In this document: positions 25,444 through 35,697 of the stretch, piece by piece
How positions within the stretch are numbered: position 1 is the stretch's first letter
Layout of the letters: every line of letters starts with the position of its first letter
NCBI RefSeq assembly: GCF_008119785.1
Contig: NZ_VSFA01000002.1
Span: forward strand, 248,001 to 312,000
DNA: 64,000 nucleotides
Direction of reading: 5' to 3'
From: Micromonospora sp. MP36
GTDB lineage: Bacteria > Actinomycetota > Actinomycetes > Mycobacteriales > Micromonosporaceae
Notes under the pieces: generated by a model
Database searches by the model: none
What the model was told of the DNA's origin: nothing
Seen by the model: only the letters and a program-made list of their open reading frames with translations
Translations under genes and position numbers: made by a program

Positions 25444-26877
25444 ATGAGGGCCGTGACGACGATCCCGAACGTGCTCGCCAACCGGTACGCCTCGCCCGAG
25501 CTGGTCGCCCTCTGGTCGCCCGAGGAGAAGGTCCGCATGGAGCGGCGGCTCTGGCTCGCCGTACTGAAGGCCCAGCGGGACCTCGGCGTGCCGGTGCCGG
25601 ACGGGGTGGTCGAGGCGTACGAGCGGGTCGTCGACGCCGTCGACCTGGCCTCGATCGCGGCACGTGAGCGGGTCACCCGGCACGACGTGAAGGCCCGGAT
25701 CGAGGAGTTCAGCGCGCTCGCCGGGCACGAGCACGTGCACAAGGGGATGACCTCCCGCGACCTCACCGAGAACGTCGAGCAGCTGCAGATCCGCGCCTCG
25801 CTGGAGCTGATCCGGGACCGGGTGGTCGCCACCCTGGCCCGGCTCGCCTGGCACGCCTACGAGTACTCGGGCCTGGTGATGACCGGCCGGTCGCACAACG
25901 TCGCGGCGCAGGCCACCACGCTGGGCAAGCGCTTCGCCTCGGCCGCCGAGGAGCTGCTGATCGCGTACGAGCGGCTGGCGGACCTGATCAACTGGTTCCC
26001 GCTGCGTGGCATCAAGGGGCCGGTGGGCACGGCCGCCGACCAGCTCGACCTTTTCGACGGCGACGCCGACAAGGTGGCCGAGCTGGAGCGCCGGGTCGCC
26101 GAGCACCTCGGGTTCAGCCGGGTGCTGGACAGCGTCGGGCAGGTCTATCCCCGCTCGATCGACGTGGCGGTGATCGCCGCGCTCTCCCAGGTGGCCGCCG
26201 CGCCGTCGTCGCTGGCCACCACGATCCGGCTGATGGTCGGCCAGGAACTGGTCACCGAGGGCTTCAAGCCCGGCCAGGTGGGTTCCAGCGCGATGCCGCA
26301 CAAGATGAACACCCGCTCGTCGGAGCGGGTGAACGGCTTCGCCGTGATCATCCGCGGCTACCTGTCGATGGTCGGCGAGCTGGCCGGCGACCAGTGGAAC
26401 GAGGGGGACGTCTCCTGCTCGGTGGTCCGCCGGGTGGCCCTGCCGGACGCGTTCTTCGCCGCGGACGGGCTGTTCCAGACCTTCCTCACCGTGCTGGACG
26501 AGTTCGGCCCGTACCCGGCGGTGATCAACCGGGAGCTGGAGCGCTTCCTGCCCTTCCTGGCCACCACCAAGATCCTGGTCGCGGCGGTCCGGCGCGGCGT
26601 CGGCCGGGAGGTCGCGCACGAGGTGATCAAGGAGCACGCGGTCGCGGTGGCGCTGGCCATGCGGGAGAAGGGCGCGGCCGAGAACGACCTCTTCGACCGT
26701 CTCGCCGCGGATGGCCGCCTGGGCCTGGCCCGGGCCGAGATCGACGCCCTGGTGGCCGACCGGAACGCCTTCGTCGGCGCCGCCGCCACCCAGGTCGACC
26801 GGGTGACCGCCCGCATCGCCAAGATCGTCGAATCCCACCCCCACGCGGCGGCCTACTCCCCACCCCCCATCCTCTGA
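25444..26877 (+). CDS. purB: Adenylosuccinate lyase
   Basis: 477 residues, the longer PurB type. It splits SAICAR and adenylosuccinate, releasing fumarate, and so acts twice in purine synthesis. Signature GSSAMPHKMNTRSSERV carries the catalytic Ser loop; HKGMTSRDLTENVEQLQIR and TGRSHNVAAQATTLGKR hold catalytic His residues. Start is ATG 25444 or GTG 25453; GGGAG spacing favours the second slightly. Monocistronic and followed by palindrome copy 3. Confidence 0.96.
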   Translation: MRAVTTIPNVLANRYASPELVALWSPEEKVRMERRLWLAVLKAQRDLGVPVPDGVVEAYERVVDAVDLASIAARERVTRHDVKARIEEFSALAGHEHVHKGMTSRDLTENVEQLQIRASLELIRDRVVATLARLAWHAYEYSGLVMTGRSHNVAAQATTLGKRFASAAEELLIAYERLADLINWFPLRGIKGPVGTAADQLDLFDGDADKVAELERRVAEHLGFSRVLDSVGQVYPRSIDVAVIAALSQVAAAPSSLATTIRLMVGQELVTEGFKPGQVGSSAMPHKMNTRSSERVNGFAVIIRGYLSMVGELAGDQWNEGDVSCSVVRRVALPDAFFAADGLFQTFLTVLDEFGPYPAVINRELERFLPFLATTKILVAAVRRGVGREVAHEVIKEHAVAVALAMREKGAAENDLFDRLAADGRLGLARAEIDALVADRNAFVGAAATQVDRVTARIAKIVESHPHAAAYSPPPIL

Positions 26878-26893
26878 CCCCTGCCTCCGCTCG

Positions 26894-26954
26894 GTTGATC
26901 ATGAGGTTGGCGGCGGCCCCGGAGATCCACTTCGCCGCTAAATTCATGATCAAC
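26894..26954. repeat. Palindromic repeat, copy 3 (diverged)
   Basis: Arms GTTGATCATGAGGTT and AATTCATGATCAAC with inner GGCGGCG / CGCCGCT. Same outer arm as at 4093 and 5175 but with substitutions. It lies between convergent purB and the YbjQ-type gene, consistent with a terminator use. Confidence 0.75.
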
Positions 26955-26971
26955 GCGGGCAGGCCCGGTGG

Positions 26972-27436
26972 TCAGGGGGATTTGGGGGTGGGGGTTTCCG
27001 CCGCCGAGGAGAGGTTGGGGGCGCTCGCGGGCTCGGCGATGCCGCCGGGGGCGGACGCGATCTCCGGCTCGGTGGCGGTGTCGGCCGCGACGAGCGGCTG
27101 GTCGGGCGGCATGACGTCCGGCATCTTGGGTACAACGATCACCGCCGTCCCGTACGCGCAGATCTCCATCCACATCTCGCCGCAGTCCCGGCTGTCGAAC
27201 CGCATGCCGATCACCGCGTTCGCGCCGAGCCGCCGGGCCTCCTCGCCCAGCCGCGCCACCGAGTCGGTACGCCAGCGGGTGAGGTTGTCCGGCGCCATCG
27301 GGTCGTAGGCGCCACCGCGCAGGTTCTTGACCCCCTCGCGGTACGGGTTCCGCGTCCTCGCCATCGAGGAGACCACTTCGCCGAGGATCTGGCGGATCTC
27401 GTAGCCGGGCAGTTGATCCGTCGTCACGACCAGCAC
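26972..27436 (-). CDS. YbjQ/UPF0145-family protein
   Basis: 154 residues from GTG 27436, where the family begins (VLVVTTDQLPGYEIRQILGEVVSS). Further features: RGGAYDPMAPDNLTRWRTDSVARLGEEARRLGANAVIGMRFDS, the pentamer-forming YbjQ core with GANAV. The C-terminal 45 residues are Pro/Ala-rich and disordered. The family is called heavy-metal-binding by structure but its role is unknown. Longer frame to 27541 has no better start signal. Confidence 0.85.
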   Translation of the reverse strand: MLVVTTDQLPGYEIRQILGEVVSSMARTRNPYREGVKNLRGGAYDPMAPDNLTRWRTDSVARLGEEARRLGANAVIGMRFDSRDCGEMWMEICAYGTAVIVVPKMPDVMPPDQPLVAADTATEPEIASAPGGIAEPASAPNLSSAAETPTPKSP

Positions 27437-27565
27437 GGTTCCGATGCTGTCAGCCGGTCGGCGGCCGGTTCGCGAGCCTTGTTCACCTGATCGGATGCTG
27501 CGAAACAAGGCGGCGCGGACGGTCGGCGCGGCACCGACCATCCGCGCCCTGACCGGCGCTAACCG

Positions 27566-28246
27566 TCAGACACCGGCCACCGAGGTGATCCAGGACCGGT
27601 TGTACGCGACGCTGCCGTAATTCTGGATGCTCACGCCGTCGGCGGTGGAGGCGACGCCGACCTGCCGGCCGTTGTAGAACTGCGGGCCGCCCGAGTCGCC
27701 CCGCCAAGCGTTGCCGCTGATCCTGCTGCTGCGGATCGCCTGCCCGCCGTACGCGTCGGTGGCGCTGTTGCTGGTCACCTGCACGGTGGCGGTCTTGAGC
27801 TGGCTGGACGGGTTGCAGCCGCTGTAGCAGGTCATGCCCCAGCCGTAGATCGAGTTGGTCGACCCGATGGGCGGGTTGCTGCTGGCCAGCGACACGGCGG
27901 AGGTGGTCACCGGGCTGGAGAGCCGCATCAGCGCGAGGTCGTAGCGGGTGTAGGTGGCGCTGACCGTGCGGGTGGTGCCGCCCGAGGCGTAGTAGACGCT
28001 GCCGACCCGAACGGACATGCTGCCGCTGATGCAGTGCCGGGCGGTGAGCACCCACTGGGACGCGATGACGCTGCCGGAGCAGGTGAACGAGCCGTTGCTG
28101 AACACCGCGGCGGCCCAGGGCGCGGAGGAGACGGTGCCGCCGATGATCGGTTGCGGCCCGGCCGGGGCGGCGACGGCGCCGGACGCCGCGCCGAGGACGC
28201 CGATCATGGCGACGCCGACGGTGGCGAGCAGGGAACGGATGCGCAT
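27566..28246 (-). CDS. Secreted trypsin-like serine protease
   Basis: 226 residues. Signal peptide (MRIRSLLATVGVAMIGVLG...AVAAPAG), then the catalytic domain starting near IIGG. Triad: His in LTARHCIS, Asp in RYDLALMRL, Ser in RGDSGGPQF. Cysteines FTCSGS/ARHC and CYSGC form likely disulfides. Short propeptide PAGPQP before IIGG suggests zymogen processing. ATG after AAGGAG eight bases upstream. An S1 exported protease, probably for nutrient release. Confidence 0.92.
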   Translation of the reverse strand: MRIRSLLATVGVAMIGVLGAASGAVAAPAGPQPIIGGTVSSAPWAAAVFSNGSFTCSGSVIASQWVLTARHCISGSMSVRVGSVYYASGGTTRTVSATYTRYDLALMRLSSPVTTSAVSLASSNPPIGSTNSIYGWGMTCYSGCNPSSQLKTATVQVTSNSATDAYGGQAIRSSRISGNAWRGDSGGPQFYNGRQVGVASTADGVSIQNYGSVAYNRSWITSVAGV

Positions 28247-28329
28247 CGGGGGACTCCTTACGTCGGGGCACCCGGGGTCGCCGGGTGACGGGGAGCGGGC
28301 GACGGGTGGTCGCCGGGGATGCATCGACC

Positions 28330-28341
28330 TACATCGATGTA
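28330..28341. promoter_or_regulatory. Palindrome upstream of the protease gene
   Basis: Perfect 12-bp palindrome TACATCGATGTA, about 85 bp upstream of the protease start; part of it (CATCGA) recurs nearby. The 351-bp gap 28247-28597 holds the divergent protease and purS promoters and no gene that I can see. Candidate operator; regulator unknown. Confidence 0.45.
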
Positions 28342-28597
28342 CGGTAGGGCTCCGGCCCGGCGCTGGCAAGAAGTCGATAGAGATTAGCCGATGTAACAAT
28401 TTCGCAGCGTCGGCGCTGGTAAGGGGGCGTTCCGCGCAGGGCGGGACATCCGGCGCAGCCCCCTCGGGGCGGTCACGTCGATCACTGCCCGGACGCGCCC
28501 CGGCCGGTTCGGCCGGGGCGGTATCTGCCAGGTAGGCTGGCTGCGCTCGCCCGTTGATGGGCCGGCACCCAACTGCGTACACAGTCAGGAGTGCCCC

Positions 28598-28861
28598 GTG
28601 CCTCGCGTCGTCGTCGACGTCATGCTCAAGCCCGAGATCCTCGATCCGCAGGGCCAGGCCGTCGCAAACGCGCTGCCCCGGCTCGGCGTCAGCGACGTCG
28701 CCTCGGTCCGGATCGGCAGGCGGATCGAGATCGAGTTCACCGGCGAACCGGACCTGGACCGGGCCCGGGAGATCGCCGACAAGCTGCTGGCCAACCCGGT
28801 CATCGAGGACTTCACGGTCCGCCTGGTGGAGACCGACGAGCCCGTGGACGCGCACCAGTGA
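28598..28861 (+). CDS. purS: Phosphoribosylformylglycinamidine synthase subunit PurS
   Basis: 87 residues, typical. Sequence [30 protein letters not shown] and [15 protein letters not shown] matches PurS, the small subunit that helps pass ammonia from PurQ to PurL. GTG start after CAGGAG. Its TGA stop overlaps the purQ GTG (GTGA), giving coupled translation in a purS-purQ-purL operon. Confidence 0.96.
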   Translation: MPRVVVDVMLKPEILDPQGQAVANALPRLGVSDVASVRIGRRIEIEFTGEPDLDRAREIADKLLANPVIEDFTVRLVETDEPVDAHQ

Positions 28862-29541
28862 CCGCCCGGATCGGTGTGGTCACCTTCCCCGGCTCGCTCG
28901 ACGACGGGGACGCGGCCCGGGCCGTACGCATCGCCGGCGCCGAGCCGGTCCGGCTGTGGCACGGCGACCCGCAGTTGCACGGCGTGGACGCCGTGGTGCT
29001 GCCCGGTGGCTTCTCCTACGGTGACTACCTGCGCTGCGGGGCCATCGCCCGGTTCGCCCCGGTGATGGAGACGATCGTGGACGCCGCCCGGGGCGGCCTG
29101 CCCGTGCTCGGCATCTGCAACGGCTTCCAGATCCTCTGCGAGGCCCACCTCCTGCCGGGCGCGCTGACCCGCAACCAGCACCTGCACTTCCGTAACCGGG
29201 ACCAGATCCTCCGCATCGAGGCTGTCGGCACCGCCTGGACCAACGCGTTCCAGCCGGGCCAGGAGGTGCTGATCCCGGTCAAGAACGGCGAGGGCTGCTA
29301 CGTCGCCGACCCGGCGACGCTGGACCGCCTGGAGGCCGAGGGTCGGGTCGTCGCCCGCTACCTCGGCGGCAACCCCAACGGTTCGCAGCGTGACATCGCC
29401 GCGATCACCAACGAGGCCGGCAACGTGGTCGGCATCATGCCGCATCCCGAGCACGCGGTGGAGGCGCTCACCGGCCCCTCCCTGGACGGTCTCGGCTTCT
29501 TCACCTCGGTGCTCAAGCACCTGGTGGGGGCGCCGGCGTGA
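28858..29541 (+). CDS. purQ: Phosphoribosylformylglycinamidine synthase subunit PurQ
   Basis: 227 residues. A class I glutamine amidotransferase: [17 protein letters not shown] start, [20 protein letters not shown] with the nucleophile Cys, and the C-terminal MPHPEHAVE with catalytic His and Glu. It supplies ammonia to PurL. GTG start overlaps purS by 4 bases; purL starts 67 bp later. Confidence 0.96.
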   Translation: MTARIGVVTFPGSLDDGDAARAVRIAGAEPVRLWHGDPQLHGVDAVVLPGGFSYGDYLRCGAIARFAPVMETIVDAARGGLPVLGICNGFQILCEAHLLPGALTRNQHLHFRNRDQILRIEAVGTAWTNAFQPGQEVLIPVKNGEGCYVADPATLDRLEAEGRVVARYLGGNPNGSQRDIAAITNEAGNVVGIMPHPEHAVEALTGPSLDGLGFFTSVLKHLVGAPA

Positions 29542-29608
29542 CCGTGCGCGGCGGGATCAACGGTCGGCTCACCCGTCGCCCCGGCGGCGAGCGCAGCGAG
29601 GAGAGGTC

Positions 29609-32395
29609 ATGACCACCCATCCGGACCCGGCCCTGCGGGAGACACCGGGCGCCCTCCCGGCCGACCCGGCGGAGCCGCGTACGGCCGCCGTGGTGCAGCA
29701 GGCCGGCCCGGCCGACGACTGGACCCCGGGCGTGGACACCGTGCCCCGGGCCGCCGGCACGCCGGACGAACTGCAGCCGTACGCGGAGCTGGGCCTCCGC
29801 GACGACGAGTACGAACGGATCCGGCACATCCTCGACCGCCGGCCCACCCAGTCCGAGCTGGCCATGTACTCGATCATGTGGAGCGAGCACTGCTCCTACA
29901 AGTCGAGCAAGGTGCACCTGCGCCAGTTCGGTGAGAAGGCCCCGCCGAGCGACCGGCTGCTGGCCGGCATCGGGGAGAACGCTGGTGTGGTCCAGGTCTC
30001 CGACGAGCTGGCGGTGACCTTCAAGGTCGAGTCGCACAACCACCCGAGCTTCGTCGAGCCGTACCAGGGTGCGGCGACCGGCGTCGGCGGCATCGTCCGC
30101 GACATCCTCGCCATGGGCGCGCGTCCGGTCGCGGTGATGGACCCGCTGCGCTTCGGCGCGGCCGACCACCCGGACACCGCCCGGGTGCTGCCCGGCGTGG
30201 TCGCCGGCGTCGGCGGGTACGGCAACTGCCTCGGCCTGCCGAACATCGGCGGCGAGGTGGTCTTCGACCCCTGCTACCAGGGCAACCCCCTGGTCAACGC
30301 GCTCTGCCTCGGCGTGCTGCCGGTCGACCGGCTGCAGAAGAAGGAGGCCGCCGGCCCCGGCAACGTCGTGGTGCTGATGGGCGCCAAGACCGGCCGGGAC
30401 GGCATCGGCGGCGTGTCGGTGCTGGCCAGCGCCACCTTCGACGAGGGCAGCGAGCAGCGCCGCCCGTCCGTCCAGGTGGGCGACCCGTTCACCGAGAAGC
30501 TGCTGATCGAGGCGTGCCTGGAGCTGTACGACGCCGAGCTGGTCGTCGGCATCCAGGACCTCGGCGGCGCCGGCCTGACCTGTGCCCTCACCGAGACCGC
30601 CGCGGCGGCCGGCACCGGCATGCGGGTCTGGCTGGAGCGGGTGCCGCTGCGCGAGCCCTCGATGGAGCCGCACGAGATCCTGGCCAGCGAGTCCCAGGAG
30701 CGGATGCTGCTGGTCGTCGCCCCGGACAAGCTCGACGCGGTGCTCAAGACCGCCGAGAAGTGGGGCGTGCTCGCCACCGCGATCGGTGAGGTCACCCCGC
30801 CCGCGCCCGACGGCCAGCCGGGCCGCCTGCTGATCACCTGGCGCGACCAGGTGGTGGTGGACGTGCCGCCGGGCTCGCTGGTCGACGACGGGCCGGTGTA
30901 CGCCCGCCCGATGCGCGAGCCGGCCGACCTGATCCTGCTCCAGGCCGACCGGGCGGAGACGCTGCCCCGGCCGAGCAACCCGGAGGCGCTGCGGGAGACC
31001 GTGCTGCGCATGATCGCGTCGCCGAACCTGGCCGACAAGACCTGGGTCACCGAGCAGTACGACCGGTACGTGCTGGGCAACACCGTGCTCGCCCAGCCGG
31101 AGGACTCCGGCGTGATCCGGATCGACGAGCGGACCGGCCTCGGCGTCGCCCTCTCCGTCGACGGCAACGGCCGGTACGCGCGCCTCGACCCGTACCACGG
31201 GACGAAGCTCGCGCTGGCCGAGGCGTACCGGAACGTGGCGGTGACCGGCGCGAAGCCGATCGCCGTGACCAACTGCCTCAACTTCGGCTCGCCGGAGGAC
31301 CCGGGCGTGATGTGGCAGTTCGCCGAGGCCGTCCGCGGCCTGGCGGACGGCTGCCTGGAGCTGGGGATCCCGGTGACCGGCGGCAACGTCAGCTTCTACA
31401 ACCAGACCAACGCGGCGGCCATCCACCCGACCCCGGTGGTCGGCGTGCTGGGCGTGCTGGACAACGTCGCGGACCGGGTGCCGATGGGCTTCGTGCCGCG
31501 CGCGGGTGGCGACCACGACCAGCTCTTCCTGCTGGGTGAGACGCACGTCGAGCTCTCCGGCTCGGAGTGGGCGTGGGTGACCCACGAGCACCTCGGCGGC
31601 ATCCCGCCGCAGGTCGACCTGGGCCGCGAGCGGCAGCTCGCTGAGCTGCTGGCCGCCGCCGCCCGGGTGGGGCACCTCAGCTCCGCGCACGACCTCTCCG
31701 ACGGTGGCCTCGCCCAGAGCCTGGTCGAGTCCTGCCTGCGGCGCGGCGTCGGGGCCCGGGTCGCGGTGCCCGAGCACTTCGCCGGCGGGTCGATGCCGTT
31801 CGTCTTCCTGTTCAGCGAGTCGGCCGGCCGCGCGCTGGTGTCGGTGCCGCGTGGGCACGAGAAGGCGTTCACCGCGCTCTGCGCCGAGCACGGGGTGCCG
31901 TGGGAGTTCATCGGGGTCACCGACCCGGCCAGCGGCGCGCTGGAGGTGCACGACCAGTTCCGGATCGGTCTCGACGAGCTGCGCGCCGCGCACACCGCGA
32001 CCCTGCCGCGCCTCTTCGGCGACGCGGCGGCGGTCAGCGCGGCGGAGGCGACCGGTGACGCCCCGGCGGAGGCCGCGGACGCCGCCGTGGCCCCGGACGC
32101 TGCGGTGGAGGCGGCGGTTCCTCCGGTGTCGGAGCCGGTGGCGGCGGACGAGCCCGAGACGGCCACGGACGCTGCGCCGGCCGACGCCGCGGCTGCCGAC
32201 GCCCCGGCGGAGGCTGGTTCCGCAGCGGCCGACGCCCCGGCCGAGGCTGCGGCGGCCGCGCCGGCCAGCGACGCGCCCGGCGTCCCGACCGACGGCCCCG
32301 AGGCGGCGTCCGGACCGGCGCAGGCCGGGCCGGCGGGTTCCGCGACGGCTGCCGATGACCCGGACGAGCAGGCCCCTGCGGCAGATCAGCGCTGA
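29609..32395 (+). CDS. purL: Phosphoribosylformylglycinamidine synthase subunit PurL with long disordered tail
   Basis: 928 residues against a usual 730-760 for stand-alone PurL. It converts FGAR to FGAM with PurQ and PurS. Core motifs: [50 protein letters not shown] and the [13 protein letters not shown] segment. Two additions stand out: about 45 extra N-terminal residues and a C-terminal tail of ~123 residues made almost only of Ala, Pro, Asp, Glu, Gly and Ser, strongly acidic. ATG follows GAGGAGAGG. The last 41 bases overlap comB in another frame. The tail is plainly open; whether translated product keeps it is not shown. Confidence 0.95.
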   Translation: MTTHPDPALRETPGALPADPAEPRTAAVVQQAGPADDWTPGVDTVPRAAGTPDELQPYAELGLRDDEYERIRHILDRRPTQSELAMYSIMWSEHCSYKSSKVHLRQFGEKAPPSDRLLAGIGENAGVVQVSDELAVTFKVESHNHPSFVEPYQGAATGVGGIVRDILAMGARPVAVMDPLRFGAADHPDTARVLPGVVAGVGGYGNCLGLPNIGGEVVFDPCYQGNPLVNALCLGVLPVDRLQKKEAAGPGNVVVLMGAKTGRDGIGGVSVLASATFDEGSEQRRPSVQVGDPFTEKLLIEACLELYDAELVVGIQDLGGAGLTCALTETAAAAGTGMRVWLERVPLREPSMEPHEILASESQERMLLVVAPDKLDAVLKTAEKWGVLATAIGEVTPPAPDGQPGRLLITWRDQVVVDVPPGSLVDDGPVYARPMREPADLILLQADRAETLPRPSNPEALRETVLRMIASPNLADKTWVTEQYDRYVLGNTVLAQPEDSGVIRIDERTGLGVALSVDGNGRYARLDPYHGTKLALAEAYRNVAVTGAKPIAVTNCLNFGSPEDPGVMWQFAEAVRGLADGCLELGIPVTGGNVSFYNQTNAAAIHPTPVVGVLGVLDNVADRVPMGFVPRAGGDHDQLFLLGETHVELSGSEWAWVTHEHLGGIPPQVDLGRERQLAELLAAAARVGHLSSAHDLSDGGLAQSLVESCLRRGVGARVAVPEHFAGGSMPFVFLFSESAGRALVSVPRGHEKAFTALCAEHGVPWEFIGVTDPASGALEVHDQFRIGLDELRAAHTATLPRLFGDAAAVSAAEATGDAPAEAADAAVAPDAAVEAAVPPVSEPVAADEPETATDAAPADAAAADAPAEAGSAAADAPAEAAAAAPASDAPGVPTDGPEAASGPAQAGPAGSATAADDPDEQAPAADQR

Positions 32396-33155
32396 GGCCC
32401 TGGCCTTGGCCGTCTACGGACAACCCGGTGCCGGCGCCCGGTTCGACTGGGGGCTGACCGGGGCGGCGGAACTCGGCCGGGTCTGTGCCGCCCTGGTGGT
32501 GGTGGACGTGCTCTCGTTCACCACCGCCGTGGAGGTGGCGGTCAGCCGCGGCATGCGGGTGCACCCGTTCCCCTGGGGAGAGCAGGCCGCCGAGTACGCC
32601 CGCCGGGTCGGGGCGGTCGCCGCGGTCGGCCGCCGGCGGGTGACCCCGGAGCACCCATGGTCGCTCTCGCCGGCGGCGTTGCGGACCGCACCGGTCGTCG
32701 CCGACCTGGTCCTGCCCTCGCCGAACGGCTCGGCGATCAGCGCCGCCGCGAGCGCCACCGGCGTGCCGGTGGTGGCGGCGTGCCTGCGTAACGCACCCGC
32801 CGTCGGGCGCTGGCTGCGCGCCGAGGGGTACGGCTCGAACGACGCGCCGGTCGGCGTGGTGGCCGCCGGTGAGCGCTGGCCGGACGGTTCACTGCGCCCC
32901 TGCGTGGAGGACCAGCTCGGGGCGGCCAGCGTGCTCGACGCCCTGTCCGGAGTGCCGGGCGGGCTCTCGGTGGAGGCGGCGATGGCCCTGGCCGCGCTGG
33001 CCAGCACGCCCGACGTACCCGCCGCCGTGCGGGGGTGCGTCTCCGGGCGGGAACTCGTTGAGGGTGGCTTCGCCGGGGACGTGGAGGTCGCCGTCCAGGT
33101 GGGTGTCTCCGACGTGGTGCCGGTCCTGCGCCAGGGCTACTTCGCCGCTGCCTGA
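32355..33155 (+). CDS. comB: 2-phosphosulfolactate phosphatase (ComB-like)
   Basis: 266 residues from ATG 32355, close to the family length. ComB hydrolyses 2-phosphosulfolactate, a step first known from coenzyme M synthesis. Features: [29 protein letters not shown] with the PNGS loop, and [23 protein letters not shown]. Its start overlaps the purL tail by 41 bp in another frame, so it is probably translated from the purL message. Bacteria of this group do not make coenzyme M as far as I know, so its physiological role here is uncertain. Confidence 0.85.
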   Translation: MTRTSRPLRQISAEALALAVYGQPGAGARFDWGLTGAAELGRVCAALVVVDVLSFTTAVEVAVSRGMRVHPFPWGEQAAEYARRVGAVAAVGRRRVTPEHPWSLSPAALRTAPVVADLVLPSPNGSAISAAASATGVPVVAACLRNAPAVGRWLRAEGYGSNDAPVGVVAAGERWPDGSLRPCVEDQLGAASVLDALSGVPGGLSVEAAMALAALASTPDVPAAVRGCVSGRELVEGGFAGDVEVAVQVGVSDVVPVLRQGYFAAA

Positions 33156-33486
33156 CCCGGCTCTGCCGCGTGGTCGGGGCTCGGTCGCCTGGCCCGGCTG
33201 CGCCGCCAGGTCCGGCTCCGCTGCGCGGTCCGGCTCGGCGCGGTTCCGGTGGGCCGGCTCCTGGCCCGGTCGGTGGCCACCAACCTGATGGCGCAGACGA
33301 CTCACGTGATCGCGGTCCGCGCGGCCGCGCCGGAGCTGGGACGGCCCGACCTCCCTGATTCGTTTACGACATCAGGTCTGTAGCGGGCCGTCCACAACTG
33401 TCGGTTGCCGTGGGTGGTCACGGTGGCGGGTGCCCAGCGACCGTCCCCGCCGACTGGCCGCCGCCACTGTCGAGCCGACGATGCGA
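33156..33486. other. Gap after comB, no established gene
   Basis: 331 bp without a convincing gene. A 31-codon frame from ATG 33288 to TAG 33383 (MAQTTHVIAVRAAAPELG...) sits within a longer open frame; it has no good ribosome site and no recognisable product. Possibly a gene remnant. The rest shows only short GC-rich repeats (CCGGCTGCGC/CCGGCTCCGC type). Confidence 0.4.
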
Positions 33487-33520
33487 AGTGGCCGCCCGGA
33501 TAGTTCCCCGGGCGGCCACT
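33487..33520. terminator. Bidirectional terminator after comB
   Basis: 13-bp perfect stem AGTGGCCGCCCGG / CCGGGCGGCCACT with an 8-base loop. It serves the minus-strand membrane gene that ends at 33554 and probably also purSQL-comB. Confidence 0.85.
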
Positions 33521-33553
33521 GTCGATATTCGTCCCTAGGTGCAGCTCCGGTGG

Positions 33554-35539
33554 TCAGTCGTCCAGCCAGTCGAGGCGGCGGCCGCCGCGCTCCTGCGGGC
33601 CGTCGGGTCGACCCCGACCGGCCTGGGCCGGGTCGCCGTAGTAGCCGCCCTGGTCGTAGCCCTGGTTGTCGTAGCCACCGGTCCGCTGCTGAGGCGGCTG
33701 CTCCTGGCCGAAGCCGCCCTGCTGCGGCTGGCCGTAACCGTCGCCGCCGCCGTAGCCGCCGCGCTGGTCGTAGCCGTCGTAGCCGCGCTGCGAGCCGCCG
33801 TCGTAACCGCCGCCGCGCTGGTCGTAGCCCTGCTGGCCGCCGTCGTAGCCGCCGGACGGCCCGTTGTCGTAGCCACCCGAGGGGCCGTTGTCGTAGCCAC
33901 CCGACGGGCCGCCGTAGCCGCCGCCCGCGCCGTAGCCGTTGCCCGGCTCCGACCCTCGGCCGTACTGGCCCTGGCCCGGCTGGTCGTAGCCCCGCCCCTG
34001 GTCCGGCTGGTAGGTGCTGGTCGGGTAGGGGTCGGCCGGCGGCGCGTACTGCGTGCTGTCGCCGGTGTAGCGGCCGGTCGGCTCGTCGTACCGCTCGCCG
34101 CCGTAGCCGCCGCCCTGGGCGGGCGGGTAGCCCCCGGCCCCGTAGTCCCGGCCGCCGTAACCGCCACCCGAGGAGGGCGCGTTGCCGTAGCCGCCACCCG
34201 AGGACGGGGCGTAGCCGCCACCCGAGGAGGGCGCGTTGCCGTAGCCGTTGTTGCCGTAGGCGCCCTGGCCGGGCGCCTCGTCACCGTAGCCGCCCCAGCC
34301 GTCCTGCCCGCCGCCGGCGCCGTAGCCAGAGCCGGGCGGGGCGCCGTACGGGTCCGGCGGGACGTCGTCCACGACCGGGCGGTGCATCATGGTCGGCGCG
34401 TCGCTGAGCGAGGTGCCGCCGACCATCGTCGGCGCCGCCCCGGCGCCCATGCCGTTGACCACCCGGGTCTGGTCGTCGGCGCCCCGGTAGGCGCCCCGGG
34501 CGCCCGGCACGGCGCCCGCCGCCCCCGCTGGACCACCCGGACCCACCGGGCCACCCAGGCCGTCACCGTCGGTGTCGTCGCCCTCGTTCTTGCGCTTCAT
34601 GTAGAGCAGCACGATGGTGCCGACGCCCACGGCCACGAAGAGGCCGCCGAGCAGGATCAGCAGCCAGTTGCCGAAGCCGCCGGAGTCCTGCTGGGCGGCG
34701 GGCTGCTGGCCCTGGGCCGCCGCGTCGGTCGGCGTGTCGGTGGCCTCGTCGGTCGGCGTGTCGGTCGGCAGGGGCTCCTCGCTGGCGGACGGCGTCGGGC
34801 TCGGGCTCTTCTCGACCTTGATCGGCACGCTGATCCGCACGCCGGTCACGGCCTGGCCGGCCGCCGCGTCGATCGACTTGTAGCCGTTGGTGCCGTCCTT
34901 GCTGGCCCCCAGGTCGAGCCGTCCGGGCGCGATCGGCTCCGAGGCCGTGCCGGTGAACCGGAAGTTTCCGCTGCTGTCCGTGTTGGTCTGGCGCGTGCCC
35001 CGGCTGTCACGGAGCATGACCACGGCACCCGCGATCGGCTCGCTGTTGTCCGCGATCACCACCTTGCCGGAGATCGACTTGACCGTCTGCGGCTGCTCCT
35101 GCGTCGGGGGCGCCGCCGCCTTGACGGTGACTCTGAGAGAATGGGAGTCCGACCCCCCGTTACCGTTGCCCTCGACCCGAATCGTCGCTCGGGTTCCGTC
35201 GGCCGCAGGTGCGTTGGCTGCCGCCGACAGAGTCAGGGTCACCGACTGCGGGGCCGGGATGCCCCCGGGGAAGTCGATCTTCTTCCCGCATCCCGCGCAG
35301 GTGACTCCGTTGGGTAGACCCGTGATGTCGATCGTCGCTGAGTTTTCGCCAGCTTCCGGTGTGACGGTGACGCTGACCGAGCCGCTTTTGCCGGCATCAA
35401 TCGACACCGAGTCGTCGGCTGAGGTGATCCTGGCGGCGGAGGCGGGTGTGGCGGGGACGGCGAGCAGTGCGCCGACAACCAGCGCCACGACCACACCGGC
35501 CCGCTGCTTCCAGGCACGTCGGTGTGTTGACACGTCCAC
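33554..35539 (-). CDS. Exported single-pass membrane protein with Gly/Tyr-rich cytoplasmic tail
   Basis: 661 residues. Signal peptide to about residue 36 (PATPASAA). Outside: a beta-rich domain with CAGC (81-84), then a carboxypeptidase-regulatory-like Ig fold ([22 protein letters not shown]...[11 protein letters not shown]), a Ser/Thr/Pro linker, and a membrane helix at 291-314 followed by KRKNEG. The cytoplasmic part of ~345 residues has an acidic/Gly stretch ([11 protein letters not shown]), two short TMVGG/TMMHRP motifs, and a very long low-complexity tail of [16 protein letters not shown] and QQGYDQRG repeats. GTG 35533, two codons in, fits GGAAGG better than 35539. The tail suggests multivalent assembly; function unknown. 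Confidence 0.8.
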   Translation of the reverse strand: MDVSTHRRAWKQRAGVVVALVVGALLAVPATPASAARITSADDSVSIDAGKSGSVSVTVTPEAGENSATIDITGLPNGVTCAGCGKKIDFPGGIPAPQSVTLTLSAAANAPAADGTRATIRVEGNGNGGSDSHSLRVTVKAAAPPTQEQPQTVKSISGKVVIADNSEPIAGAVVMLRDSRGTRQTNTDSSGNFRFTGTASEPIAPGRLDLGASKDGTNGYKSIDAAAGQAVTGVRISVPIKVEKSPSPTPSASEEPLPTDTPTDEATDTPTDAAAQGQQPAAQQDSGGFGNWLLILLGGLFVAVGVGTIVLLYMKRKNEGDDTDGDGLGGPVGPGGPAGAAGAVPGARGAYRGADDQTRVVNGMGAGAAPTMVGGTSLSDAPTMMHRPVVDDVPPDPYGAPPGSGYGAGGGQDGWGGYGDEAPGQGAYGNNGYGNAPSSGGGYAPSSGGGYGNAPSSGGGYGGRDYGAGGYPPAQGGGYGGERYDEPTGRYTGDSTQYAPPADPYPTSTYQPDQGRGYDQPGQGQYGRGSEPGNGYGAGGGYGGPSGGYDNGPSGGYDNGPSGGYDGGQQGYDQRGGGYDGGSQRGYDGYDQRGGYGGGDGYGQPQQGGFGQEQPPQQRTGGYDNQGYDQGGYYGDPAQAGRGRPDGPQERGGRRLDWLDD

Positions 35540-35697
35540 CGCCTTCCGGGTCTGATCTCTCCCCGCCGGCCGGCGCCGGGCCGGGGACGATCACTCACGG
35601 TACGAATACGCCGTCGGCAACTATGCCTTGTCTTACCGGATCATCTCTACCCAGGGCCAGCGTCGACCGCGGTGCCGTCGAATCGTATCGTCCCGTC

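Noticed and set aside
33539..35317. 592-codon plus-strand Val/Ala/Arg-rich frame
   Set aside because: Mirror of the Gly/Tyr-rich gene. The minus frame has a signal peptide, membrane helix and domains.
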